From Denticeps clupeoides (Eukaryota; Chordata; Actinopteri; Clupeiformes; Denticipitidae), in assembly GCF_900700375.1 (NCBI RefSeq), contig NC_041710.1:23867533-23931532 (forward strand): a stretch of 64,000 nucleotides of DNA. The letters run 5' to 3'. Made by a program: the position numbers and the translations under genes. This document shows, piece after piece, positions 1 to 12,200 of this stretch. The notes below the pieces were generated by a model. The model was not told where the DNA came from. It saw only the letters and a list, made by a program, of their open reading frames with translations, and did no database searches. How positions within the stretch are numbered: the stretch's first letter is position 1; each line of letters opens with the position of its first letter.

Positions 1-839
1 CGACCAAGAGATTACATGCTTGGAATTAACAAAATAATCTTCCTATAGCAGACCAACGATTAGAACACTTCAAACTCCTAATTAATTAAACTCATCTCAT
101 CATCAAATAAATGTCCTTTTATACTAGATCCACTTCTTACAGGTTCCCTTGAACATGTAGCACCAATGTTATAAATCCTATTCTTAAAATGATTAATTTG
201 TCACTTCATCACTTGTCCTGCTTGACCTTGGCACAGCGTTTGGCACTATCAATCACCCTATTCAAATGAGACAAACAACGCTAAACTAGTCAAATGAATG
301 ATAAATGTGCGAAGTAAAAATTGTGCAAATAATGATGTGCATTATTGAAACAGTACAACAACAGACAAATGTCACGGCTGCCTTGCCACCACCAGACCCC
401 AAGTGGGTGCACAACCACACTCAGAAGAAGATCAAAACCAGGTCAACAGCGAAAAAGGCCCCAGACACGCTAAGCATTTGCAAATCAAATCAATTAACTA
501 ATTAATAAATTAACAGTAAGTCAATTAACTGTGTGCCGTCAACCCAGCCTTGTGACAGAAAGAGTTCGCCATCACCCAGAGCAGCGGACATGTCGCTCAT
601 GCAGTAGTTCCATATCCTGCAGTCTCTCCAAATGCAGCAACAATTACAATGCCAGCAGCAGGACACCCAGCAACACCAACTGCAATTCTCACCGCCCAGG
701 TTCAAGCTCTGCAGAACCTGCAGAACCTCTACCCTGCATCAGCGTTGCCGTGCCTGCGGCTACTTCCACCGTCGTACTTCCACTTATCCAGCACTGGAGT
801 ATGCCACCACAGAACACTTATCACCTTGTACTTATCAGG
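1..839. other. Intergenic, no gene recognised
   Basis: AT-rich sequence to about 350, then a C/A-rich stretch with CAG and CAA runs (about 620-700). Short open frames occur on both strands here, but none shows a recognisable domain or splice structure. The C/A-rich part may belong to the degraded LTR element just downstream. Confidence 0.4.
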
Positions 840-1060
840 GAGGGGGATAAATGGAAGACCAGTTCATAACCTCCACCAGCCATAGAGTCATGCCCTTCGG
901 ACTGTCAAACAGCCCTGCATTCACCAGAATTCCGAGGCCTGGTGAATGACGACCTGTGGGACATGCTCAACCTTTATGTCTTCGTATAACTGGCAGACCC
1001 ATGTCACCCATGATCACACTGTCCTCCACCTGAACCATTTTTCTCTCGGCTGTAATGATA
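840..1060 (+). mobile_element. Ty3/Gypsy reverse transcriptase fossil
   Basis: A short stretch reads as a Ty3/Gypsy reverse transcriptase: a VMPFGLSNSPA-like block followed by a piece resembling the region before the YxDD box. It is broken, with several breaks, and its ends are lost. No LTRs were seen. The surrounding 380-1400 may belong to the same insertion but I cannot show it. It looks old. Confidence 0.5.
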
Positions 1061-1534
1061 TGGGCATTTTGTGATTTGCATATTGTGATTGTTCATGAAG
1101 TTATGACATGAAAATATTGGAGGCGCCAGACATCCGCCCAGGGGAGATGGCCAGTGAGTTATAACAGTGACTGAAAGACCTCTGCCGGTAATGGATTAAA
1201 CCAGCAGGGAATACTGTGGAGTCTTGGAGCAGTACCTGCATTCCCTGACCTCCGATGTGTGTGGGTAAAGGAACTCAACCCAGCTTCAGGCCAGCAAACT
1301 GCTGAGTCGGTGGAGGCATTCCTGTTGGCCCAGCGGGAAGCCAAGTACTTCAGGTTGCAGAAGATCAGTTGACCAGCAACTGGAGGTAAAGCTGGGGGGT
1401 TTGGTAGTAATGTACTGTGGTGTACTGAGTTGGTCCTAAGGGTACTGTGGTGGAATGCTGGTTTACTGCCGTTTTGCAGTGTCTCACTGCCATCTACTGG
1501 TAATTTTAAGTATTCTCTCTAAAGAGAATATTAA

Positions 1535-2171
1535 GTCAAAGTCAATTTTATTGTCATCTCACTATATACAAGTACACAGTGAGACTGAGAATTGAATTGC
1601 TGGTGTCTTCTCTTTGTAAGTCACTTTGGATAAAAGCGTCTGCCAAGTAAAATTAAACTAAAGTAAAGATCGAGACAAACTAGACAAACCAGGCAGACAA
1701 GTAGCAGCAATATGACAATATATCAGTGTGTAGATGTATTAAGTATAAAGTGTATATGGTATAAGATATGCTATGATAATAATGGCAGTAGTAGTGATAT
1801 AACTTATTATGATGACCATAACACAGCAGCACAGTGTGAGTTAGTGAGAAATTAAAGTGCAGGGTGTAATACTTCAGTTAAAACTGCAGGGTGCAGTACT
1901 GATGTTCAGTTTGTAATGAGCAGTTTGGGAGAGAGAAAAATCATGTGCAGATGGTTTAAGGATTCAGATGTGGTTGAAGTGGTGTGGATGATACTGGGGG
2001 CAACATATTGAGTAGCCGGACAGCCTTGGGGGTAAAAACTGTTCCTCAACCTGGCAGATCTGGCTCTGATGCTGCAGTATCTTCTTCGGGAGGGCAGGAG
2101 TGTGAAATGTCTACGTGAGGGGTGTGAGGGGTCCTGCACAATGCTGCAGGCCTTGAGGACCGGTGTAATGT
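1535..2171 (-). mobile_element. LINE 3' fragment (CR1/L2/Rex-like), copy 1
   Basis: Read on the minus strand this is the 3' half of a non-LTR retrotransposon. The diagnostic 3' end lies at about 1545-1575 (plus strand TTTATTGTCATCTCAC then ACAAGTA). A block at about 2020-2140, matching GTTCCTCAACCTGGCAGATC, is shared with the minus-strand LINE copy near 29.28 kb. A SINE-tail-like piece at about 1610-1660 (CTTTGGATAAAAGCGTCTGC) interrupts it. It is 5' truncated, as is usual for LINEs. The clade is inferred from general resemblance only. Confidence 0.6.
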
Positions 2172-2206
2172 CATACTACATTACACCAGTCCTCAAGGCC
2201 TACAGC
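2143..2206. repeat. Foldback hairpin, 29-bp arms
   Basis: The arm 2143-2171 and the arm 2178-2206 are reverse complements with two mismatches, separated by a 6-base loop. The left arm is the broken edge of the LINE fragment; the right arm repeats it inverted. Single-stranded DNA or RNA from here could form a strong stem. Confidence 0.85.
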
Positions 2207-2964
2207 ATCGTTGACAGCAGACAGGAAGTTGTCATCAGGATATATGTGTTCTTGTCGATGCTAATCCTATGGCATTCCTTGTTTCAAAGTCTACAAAATC
2301 GACTTCATCCGTAAGTTTCCTTTAATTTCAATGCATACAAGAAAATGTATCACTATTTTTTATGTTTGAGAAAGTAGTAGACAATATTGTTGTTCAGTAG
2401 TTGCATTTATTATTGCATCATGTTTACAACAACAAATCTATTTTATGAATGTTGACACGTATCCTGAATACATCTGTTTAATTCAGTCATTTTAATTACC
2501 TCTTTTACATATATCGTTGATATTCATTTGTAATTGTGAGATACTTACCGATTTGTATTTTTTTATTTACAATTTTACAATTTAGAACTTATTGACATGA
2601 GTGTGGTAAGATATTGTTAGCGAGGACAGCATAGGTACTGACACTAAACTTAACATTTTCCATACTGCTGTACACCCAAGGCTGTCTGCAGTGCCCATAG
2701 TTACTCCTCCTAGGGGCCTGGTTATTTGTCATTTTTTCTGCCAAACCTGGCATATAGTTTGAAATTGCCCCCTTAGGCTTGCAAAGGGAGCAGGCATGTG
2801 TGGGCTACCTGGGCCTGGGAAGAAACGGGGAGAACATAATGGGAATATGCAGACTGCCCCTATTGTATTAAATGGCCACTCAACAATACTTTACTTAACT
2901 TTACTTTACTTAGCAGACACTTTTATTCAAAGCGACTTACAAGAGGAAGACACTAGCAATAGTA
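2207..2964. other. Intergenic, no gene recognised
   Basis: AT-rich sequence without a supported gene. Around 2895-2945 there is a reversed SINE/LINE tail motif (CAGACACTTTTATTCAAAGC), the same core seen near 1620, 7435, 28850 and 44300. Confidence 0.4.
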
Positions 2965-3190
2965 CTCCTAGACATGGGTAGTACACAGACTTTCCTTTTA
3001 TTAGGGAAGGTCTACTTTATCATCAACCACAAGGGGTAGTGCAGAGCAGCTGGTGGTCCCAAAAGGTCTTCAGGGAAAGGTGTTAGCTCTAGGACATGAG
3101 AACCCATGGGCAGGACATCTTGGTAGGGTTAAGACCCTTGAGAGAATATCCATACATTTTTACTGGCTGGGCTTGTACTGCTTCAAGAGG
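2965..3190 (+). mobile_element. Ty3/Gypsy integrase N-terminal fossil
   Basis: The translation around 3050-3180 (LVVPKGLQGKVLALGHENP, then GHLG and FYWLGL) resembles the zinc-binding N-terminal domain of a Ty3/Gypsy integrase. It is a small broken piece without LTRs. The LINE copy 2 begins directly after it. Confidence 0.5.
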
Positions 3191-3194
3191 CTGG

Positions 3195-4490
3195 TCATGA
3201 AACATATGAAGACCCTGCTGCCCTCCAACCTGGACCCACTGCAATTTGTCCAAACCGCTTCATGGACGATGCCATCGCCACAACCAACATGCATCTGACC
3301 CTCACCCACCTGGACAATAATGAAACATAAGCATGAATGCTGTTCATAGACTTCAGTTCATGAACAGCATTCCACAGCACCTGGTCGTGAAGCTGAGCCT
3401 GCTGGGCCTGAACACCTCCCTCTGCAACTGGATGTTGGACTTTCTGACTGAGAGACCTCAGTCTGTCCGGATCAGGAGCACCATCCCCAGCACCACCACA
3501 CTGAGCACTGGAGCTCCTCAGGGCAGTGTGCTCAGTCCAATGCTGTTGACATGACCTAATCAGCAAGAACGATGAGTAAGCATGCAGAGAGTAAGTGCAT
3601 CGACTGACGGACTGGTGTAAGGTCAACAATCTATTTCTGAACATGGACAAAACAAAGGAGATGATTGTTGACATCAGAAGACAATGGAGGGAACACTTTC
3701 TACTGAACATTGACGGATCTTCTGTGGAGATCGTCAAGAAGACAAAGTTCCTCTGTGGTCATCTAGAGGAGAACCTCTCCTGGAATCTCAACACCAGCTC
3801 AACTGCCAAGAAAGCCCAGCAGCATCTCTACTTCCTGCTTAAGCTGAGGAAAGCCCATCTCCCACCACCCATCCTCACCACCTTCAATAGAGAGCATTCT
3901 GACCAGCTGCATCACTGTCTGCATCAGGAAATCCACCAGCATTGAGAAGGACTCTACACACCCCTCACATGCACTCTTCACCCTCCTGCCATCTGAAAAA
4001 AGGTACCAAAGCATCCAGGCCCTCACTGCCAGACTATGCAAAAGCTTCTTTCCACAGGCCATCAGACACTGAACAATCAGAAACTTTCCACTCTGGAATG
4101 ACACACACCCTACCTCTGTTATATTGAGTAATATTATCTGTCTTTATTATTATCTATTATCTATACATATTATTTATGTACCATTCCAATTTGCACAGCA
4201 ATATTTGAATTATTTTACTTCGAACATTTATTACTTATTTCACAGGCTTAGCGTTGTCTGCCTCATTGTTCTCTAAATGCTATTTGTTAATTATTCTTGC
4301 GCTGCCTGTGTCCCATTTGCACTTTATGTAGTCTAGTTTGTCTGTGTCGCACACGTGCACTTTGTCAATAACTTGGTTAAATTGTTCAAATGTTACATGT
4401 AGCACCAGGTTCTGGAGAAACGTTATTTCGTTTCACTATGTACTGTCTAACACATATAGCTGAAATGACAATAAAGCCAACTTCACCTTC
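3195..4490 (+). mobile_element. LINE reverse transcriptase and 3' end, copy 2
   Basis: Plus-strand remnant of a non-LTR retrotransposon. Reverse transcriptase pieces are clear: at 3333-3554 the frame reads [20 protein letters not shown] and ends in [12 protein letters not shown], the conserved PQGSVLSP block. At 3595-3945 it reads LTDWCKVNNLFLN, MDKTKEMIVD and AQQHLYFLLKLRKA, the downstream part of the domain. The YADD region between them is deleted. The 3' end carries GAAATGACAATAAAG near 4460-4475, the usual terminus of these fish elements. It is 5' truncated and frame-shifted. CR1/L2/Rex-type is the likely group. Confidence 0.75.
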
Positions 4491-4668
4491 AGAGGTCCAG
4501 CAGTATTGTAGGGGTTGTCCCAAATTTCAGCTACCTACAGCAGCCATAAAGGGAAACCCGTACCACATATGTCACTCCCCATAATTGGCGAAGTTTGACA
4601 GCGTATTTTGTTGTTTTTTGAACATAATGTTTGTCACATTACTGATGTAATGATTAAGACTGTTGATA

Positions 4669-4702
4669 AGGTTGTCATTGTGAAACACAGCACAGCACAT
4701 GG
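4669..4702 (-). repeat. SINE-A tail fragment
   Basis: Short match (TTGTCATTGTGAAACACAGC and CACAGCACATGG) to the 3' part of SINE family A described at 17998, 27308, 35341, 35826 and 39568. The head is absent. Confidence 0.5.
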
Positions 4703-4885
4703 CAGGAGCCTTACCGGGTGTGTTGTATGCTGGAACCAGTTGCATATGAGATCAGAATGCCGGAGCGTTGGAGGTAATGCAGGACCTTGTGGGTCATCGA
4801 GCGGTCCAACAGAAGTTGGAGCAGACTGGTGGTCCTGGTTCCCAAAAGCTTGTGTTTTTGTATTGATTTCCGTCAGGTCAATGTC

Positions 4886-5040
4886 AGAGGTGGAAAGTAA
4901 CAAATTATATTTACTCACATCTACTCACTGTAATTGAATAGTTTTTGTGAGCAATTTGAATTTTTTAAGTTGTTTTTTAAATAGGTAATTGAACCTTTAC
5001 TCAAGTACATTTTCCCCCAAGTATTTTACTTTGTTATATT
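4886..5040. mobile_element. End fragment of the 42-45 kb hAT family
   Basis: Starts with CAGAGGTGGAAAGTAAC and continues with CACTGTAATTGAATAGTTTTT and AAATAGGTAATT, closely matching the left end of the hAT element at 42061 (CTGTAATTGAGTAGTTTTTG, AAATAGGTCATTT). Only one end is present. Confidence 0.55.
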
Positions 5041-8000
5041 GGAACAACCCCCTCAGCCTAAAAAGAGTGGCCTGACTCAAAGGGCATGTTTTGGGGAGTG
5101 GGGTGATCCATATATACGTATTTGGAGTCATTCAATTTTGGTGCCACTTTTCTTTTTCAGCTTATCAGATAATCCTGTCTTTCATTCCTCTCTGGTTGAA
5201 GAATATACCTGTAAATGTTCTACCCATCGTTTGTAGCAAGTGAGTTCTATGATATCACGCAGGAAACTGTCACGTTTGAATTGCATTGTATTAATGCAAC
5301 ACAAGGTGGTGAATGTAGGAATGGGTGACATCAGTAGCCCTGGCAGCATCACGTTGGGGGAAGATGATGCCACACAGGCTACAACCACCACTTTGCATTC
5401 TTTATGTGACCTGGATCGTGATTGAAAAGCTGGTCCCGGGGCGCTGAGTGCAAGCCCTGACATTTCCCTCCTTTAAAGGAGTACCTGCACCAGTGTTCCA
5501 GGTCCGGTCTTGCCATCTGTCATCATCACTGTAAGTGCGTGTTATGAGTGAGGGTGAGTATGGCGTGGTGTAGGGTGTCAGTGGTCTGACGTAGTTGCCG
5601 GTCTGCCCTGTGAATTCCTGCTGTGTGGTCACATGGCAGACCTGTATCAGTCCAAGCCAGCGGTTTTAAGCAGTCCTTGTCTGAGTTGGCAAAACTTAGG
5701 GGTCTGTTGTCTTGGTGTGTGTGTGGTAAAGGTGTGTTTTAGTGTTGTTCAGATATGTTTTGAGTGCCCCCCGTGTGACAAGTCTGCAGTTTGTACATAT
5801 TTGTCAATTTCTGAAGTCATCAGCATCATTAAAAACATGAAGAAGTACAACAAATGCATCTCAGATTCATTTATTTTTCTATTCCCTTACCTTTTCAACA
5901 GTCATTACAATTACAATTTTTTTCAAATATTTTTTTAAAACCCACCATAGTACCACTATAAAGCAATGTAACCCATTTCCCTAAAAAAGGTACATGTAAG
6001 GAAAAAAGCCCAGAGAAACCGTTCATTTTATACTAGTTGAATATTTACACATCAGTGTGATGTGGACTAGGCCTTATTATACACTGAGAAAGAACTATTG
6101 TATAATCCAAATAACATTATAAACACTCTACCATTGTGTTCCTTTTCAAAAAGAAAAGTCTTACATAAAGTACTTCTGTACACCATAAATTATACAGAGA
6201 CAGAAGATCAAATGCATCTAATATTTGTATAAAAAAATTACACTAGATGTTAACTGTCATGCAGTGTTGTATAAAAAAAAATAAATGAAAGTAAATCATG
6301 TAGTACTAGAGACACATTTAGTCAGCATCGTTTATCACTTAGTCCTGTTACTCAGAGCTCATCCTGGGACATTGAGTGCAGGGCGTATTACGGCATATTT
6401 AGCACGTAATTCAAAACAATTACAATTTTGTTAAGTCTTATTTTTACTTCCTAAATTGGTGAACATACATATTCTTTCTAAACTATAAATGACAAATTAT
6501 TGATGAACTGACATATTTATGTCATCACATACACACACCACCTCCCTGGACATTATTGGAGATTAGTAATAGGTCAGTCACTGACCAACTTAAAGACTGA
6601 ACAGAAAAGCGGGGAAATGGGGGCAATAAACAGCAAGTCCGACAAATGAATGCTGCACAATCATGTGACAATGTATACCGAATGAGTAAAAGGCACTCAA
6701 ACAAGTGAAGAGTGACCACTTCTCAATGGCCACCTTGATTTGGGGTAGTTTTTTGTCAATCGGATCTCAGTGATTTTGTTCCTGATATTCATTGGTGTCT
6801 GCAGTTTTATTTGCTGCCCCCAGAAACCTATGCAATCTGTTCAATCTTATGTTTTATCTTTAGGATCAAATTCTCTCATTTCCTTTTCAAAAGAAAAGAA
6901 CCTGTTTGTATAATCATCTGGATTTGTAGGCACTTTGACCTAGTTACAAAAAGAACAGATCAATTCATCAATTCATTGCTTTGAGTATATTATCAATTCT
7001 GGACCGAATATGATATTAATTCTATAATTAGACACTAGTGTTGGGATTCCATAAAAGTAGCACCATGGACAAATGAGATGCCGCTGCTGCTTGTTTTATT
7101 GCAAAGATCACAACCCAAGCAGTTATAGTCAATTAACCTGACTATTACTGTAGTAAAAGAATCTTACATTACTCATACATTCTTTAACCATCAAAACAGC
7201 AATCCATGCCTGTTCATTCCATTCTTTTCCACCACTTGCTACATTCTCTTCAACTGACTATTCTGTTCATTGAAATTTAATATCAATGAAACCTGTCAAA
7301 AGTAACAACGAATCCATTTAGTGTTTTGAAACACAACCAGAACCATTTACATTCAAACTGGAAAACAACCCTCTCTTTCTTTTTTTCTGTGCCATCTTTC
7401 ATATACCAACATTTTCATTTTACGTTTGCATCTTATCCAGAGCGACTTTCATAAATGCTTTAAATATTCAGAATTGAAACCCCTTGTTTGGTTCACTAGG
7501 ACCCAATCTGCAGATAGATCAGTAAATTGTTTTAATATAGAATACATTATTCCAAATATTTTCAAAAAAAAATTTTTTTAATTTGTGTTTAAAGCTTGCA
7601 AGCCTTTTTGAAGGCTGTTGGGAGGAGACCAGATGTTATGGATGTGATGAAAGAGAAGTCATTTAAGCATTGTGGAAGGAATTGGATTCAGTGAATAAGT
7701 GGTTGGGTTGGATGAAGTGATGAGTTGTAGGATCTCACCCATTTCAGTGTAGAGATGAGGAGGATGGGGAATCCTGGGTATTAACTACAGGTGGATCTGT
7801 GTTAAAAGGTGGATCTGTGTTAAAAGGTGTTTTTTTTTTTTTTCTTTTTCAAAAAAGTTTGCAAAGTCCTCAGCAATTATTGAGAGTTGAGCTGGGGGAG
7901 TTGGTAGTTTGAGTAGAGAGGAAAAGATGCTGTGTAATTTGCAGGGATACTGGATGCATTAATCAAATTTATTTTTGGAAAAATTTGTTTTATCAGAAGG

Positions 8001-8344
8001 TACTTCAAATTGAACATTTTTAAGAAGATTGTGATATGTTGTAATTTCCTTTCTGCTGCTCGCAGCACCCTACGATTGCTACATATTGCATTAGAGAGCC
8101 AGGGTGTAGGAGGAGGATCCAAGTCCTCTTGGGTTTGGATAACAGAGTAGATCAGATGATAAAGAGTGATGAAATAAGTGGCTGATGAAATGGTAGAGAG
8201 AAGGGGTCAAAAGTGAGAGGGCATGTAGAGAAATGAATAGAGGGAGACAGAGCTGAGATCATGTCGAGTGAGGTGGTAAGGGTTGTTATTTTTTGGTGGA
8301 AAGGGCAATGTAATACAGAAGGAGAGGAAGAAGTGGGTTGGTAA
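5041..8344. other. DTX4 3' flank, no coding gene seen
   Basis: No supported coding exon. Part of this may be the DTX4 3' UTR: reverse-strand AATAAA signals occur near 7095, 6803 and 5868, but nothing decides among them. A tract at 5425-5500 (CACCAGTGTTCC, CTGAGTGCA) resembles 17838-17915, so both belong to an unnamed dispersed repeat. The 7600-8340 stretch is G-rich and may be an old LINE. A SINE-tail motif lies at about 7428-7452. Confidence 0.4.
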
Positions 8345-8694
8345 TAGGGCTGCACAATTATTGACATTTTAATCATGATCATGATTTTTGACCGATTAAA
8401 TTAAGATGATCATCAGTGATTTTTTTTTTTCAAAATAAGCAGTAAATGGTTGTTCATCTTTCATATTAAATATAAATAAAATTGTATTTTCATAGTGACC
8501 TGCCTTCGGTCATCTCTTAAGCCAGAAAAAGTTGACAGGCTAAAAAGTTTTTTATACTTTTAAAAAGTATAAAAAACAGAAAAATAGAAAGTGCAATGTA
8601 AAAATATTTAACCTAAAATAATGAATAATCACAATTAATAATCATGATTACAATATTGATAAAAAATAATCGTGGCCATAATCGTGCAGCCCTA
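8345..8694. mobile_element. Non-autonomous hAT element (MITE)
   Basis: The ends are inverted: TAGGGCTGCACAATTAT on the left and ATAATCGTGCAGCCCTA on the right. The flanking 8-mers GTTGGTAA and GGTGGTAA match at 7 of 8 positions, as expected for a hAT target-site duplication. There is no coding capacity. It lies in the DTX4 3' flank. Confidence 0.75.
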
Positions 8695-9239
8695 GGTGGT
8701 AATGCAGTCTGTAGTTGAAGATGTGTGACTGAAGACCTTTCCCTCTTATAAAGCTCATGTATAACCGCCCTAAAAACACTCAGATATAAATCCACTTCTC
8801 CAATCAGTTTCCTTAGTTTGTTGTATTCCATGTACTTGAAAGTAATAAAAGCATTATGGCCTCAGATGCAGAATTTTATCAGAATTCAATTATGTCACCA
8901 TCTTTGGTCTTTGTCCAGTAGCAATGTTCAAAATAGCAAATAAAATTTTGCCACAACATGTATATTTATGGTATCATAGTGTTGTACTGTTACTAATAAT
9001 CCACTTTTCATGCTTTTGACTGTTATCTAGGCACACTACAATCCCCAAACAGCACCAGATAACAGGTTGTCCAGCCACAGTCAAACTTAATGGAAGCACT
9101 TCATTGGAAGCACTTTTGGCCATCTTTGGCCAAAATCTTTTCAAGATTTTGAGATAAACATACTTCAACATTTGCAACCTACATGTTCACCAACTGCTTA
9201 ACGTTAGACTCAACTGCACCACCATGATTCCTGCATCTT

Positions 9240-12200
9240 TCACAGTTGACCATCTTCTTCAGTAATGCCTTGAGCCTTTAGCTCATCTAGTACATTGTCC
9301 AGGTGGCCTGGATCTGGGTAGCCATGGCCAGTCAAATTTGAGCCAAATTCAGTCTTGTGGTGCACTTCATTCCAAATCACTGTGTCTGTCTCACCCGTAG
9401 TGCTGGATGTCCCCACAGAGAAAACCAATCGACGGTCCCATGCAACAATTAGCAACCGGAGAACCTAAATAAGAGTTTTCAGAACAGAACAAAATTACTC
9501 TACTGAAAAAGAAAGATGATTACACTACATATGAAAATATATGGACTTTTCAGAGCATACCTTCCGCCCCTTTTCGCTGTCGGGCAGATAGCAGTGTCTT
9601 GGGAAGCCTCTAGCTGTGAAGGGTTTCCCTGGATTTGGATGCTCTGGTCCCTGATAAGATCCATATTTATCACACATAAAAAGTTAAAAACCAATTATAG
9701 TACAAGTATGCAATTATGCTATTTCATAAAAGTGCTATTTGTGATATTTCACACAGAACACAATAACACTGAAAACACAATAGAATCTCAAATTGTTTAA
9801 TTCCTTATAAGGTTTTCACAAATTGCCTTTTTGAATGTAAAAGGGCATATTAAACTAAATCAGGATGCCTATTTAACCAAAATAGAATGTCAACCATATT
9901 TATTCTTTGTGCAAAATGTGCTATCCGATTAAAATAATCAGAATGATCTTTTGATGTGATGTTGACATATTACCCATTTAATTCCACAGAACACAAGCTG
10001 CACCATCCACCAACCCACACTATACTAACATGTTCTTCTCTTTGTGCTCATATTGTCACCAGCTAGCTGGAAAGAAAATAGAAGGAAAGAAAAAGAACTG
10101 GAGACCATTGGTCTATAGTAAATGAAAAGCTCTTACCTGTATACCAGGGGGGATATTGTAGATAATGCGGATGGTTTTGCAGTCAGGGTGACCAGGCAAT
10201 GAGTATGGGATAATGTGATACTCCATCTTCCCAGGTGGCTGGTTGCCAGTCTTGACACCATAAATGGTTTTGCATGTGGGACACTGCAGGCTGCCATCTT
10301 TGATACCATTGAGGTACATCGCCACCAGGCACTGGAGGTGATACTGGTGCCCACACTGTGCCAGACGACCAACAGACTCACTCCGAGATAAATCGGCCAC
10401 ATTAGGGCCTTTATAGCCAGAAGGTCCACCCAGAGGTTCCATACAGATATTACAGTCCTTAGATGAAAAAGCAAAGGATACAACGTTAATATAAGAATAG
10501 TTATATAGAAAATATGGCTTTTAATGTTTATTAAAAACACACCAAATAGGCAACCAAAAGTTTTATTCTTAAAAATGACAAAATTTTGCTTTAGCAAGTT
10601 TTTGACAATGAAAACCGACAATTTAGAGGTTTATAAAGATCGCCCTGGACCATTTGAAATTAGCTGAACAAAAAATTCTCACCTCATCAGAGGGTCCTCT
10701 GACTTTCTGTAAGTATTGTTTCACTACCTCCTCTGGAGTCTTGCCTATGGAAGACATGGAAAACATTTTTTAAAACTACACAACATTCAGGTACACCGAA
10801 TATGTATGTGATCCTGCAATCTGTTACGGCTAGACTGGACATTGCACAATTTATGCACAGTCCACTTCAGTAGTATCCATAGCCAATACCTATTGATGTC
10901 TGTGTTTTTAGTTTTTTTTTTAACCTGGATTAATTGTCTGAGATTAAAATGTAAACAAAATGTTTCAACACCCACCCTTTCGTGTTTGCTTTTTGGTGGT
11001 CTTGCGGCAGCAATGGCCCAAACCAGGGATAGGTTTGATGTCACTCTTGCTTACAGTTGGTGGGTGTAGCACCAGTTTGGGTGGACGGGTGAGGCAGACA
11101 GGCAGCCCTGCTGCACTCATTAAAATCCCTGTGATACCCGCTAAAGCTGGATGTACTGGGCTGGAACCACTCAGGTTCTTCACTGGCACTGTGGGCACCC
11201 TGAAAGCACAAACACGGTTTAGGTGGAAGGCTGTAAAAAAGGGAGTATTAGTTCTTGACATGACCACATGATTTGAATGCACTTGACCTAATTATTGGTA
11301 GACCCTTTGAAATTATTGAAGATTCCAGATTGAAGTCTGCATAGAAGGTTAAGCAGACGGTGACCAGACAATGAACCCTATGGCACTGCTGTAAGCCATT
11401 AGTGCCGTTCCACACACTGCCAGCTCAAAACATTCAAGTGTCTGATCTAATGACCTGATTTCCTTGTATAGATGTGTAACAACCCATTCAGACACCTGAC
11501 ACAACTCCTTAATACAGACCAGTAATCCCAACACGTGTTAGACATCCACAAAGCTAAAATCTAAATTTAATAGAAAAATATACAGCAGCTCATTAATCTA
11601 GCCAAACCTATCACAGTAGGATGGACAAAACTTCCATTCTAATGGGTGTCTTGGTTGCAGTGATTAGACTAATATTGAAGACCCACCAAATCAAAATAAA
11701 TTGAATGAGAGTACGTTATCCACACCAGTTCAAAGTGAGACAATTAAAATGTCATTACTGAACAGTAATTTTCAAATATCACTCCCAGTAGTATTTACTG
11801 TGAGTAAATATCCATTATTAAACACACTATATGAACAGTCTCACTGGTACTGAATCAAACTGCACAAAAAAAAACAACATAAAATCAATTAACAATTTCC
11901 CTACTTGTGCTACAACATGAGTTTTAATGATCCAATGATACTCACTGAAACGTTCTGATGATAGTCATGTTCCTTCAGAAAAGGAAAAATCAATCTTAAA
12001 AAAAAAGTTCTTCTTTTCTTCTTCACGTTCTCTATTTTTTTAACTGCCTTCTTTTCAAGTTCGCTGATGAACTGTAAATCTTTTCAATCTTATATCCTCA
12101 ATGATGACACATTTAGATGATTCCTGAGTCTCTGCCTTCCCATCCCTTTGGCTGTGAGTAAATACGGCGCTGGGGACATCTTTTATAGTGCTAATCCACC

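Noticed and set aside
531-885. Gln-rich open frames at 531-885
   Set aside because: They reflect C/A-rich low-complexity DNA read in three frames, with no domain and no continuation.
7600-8340. G-rich stretch suspected as a LINE body
   Set aside because: No reverse transcriptase or endonuclease motif could be read; left as unassigned.
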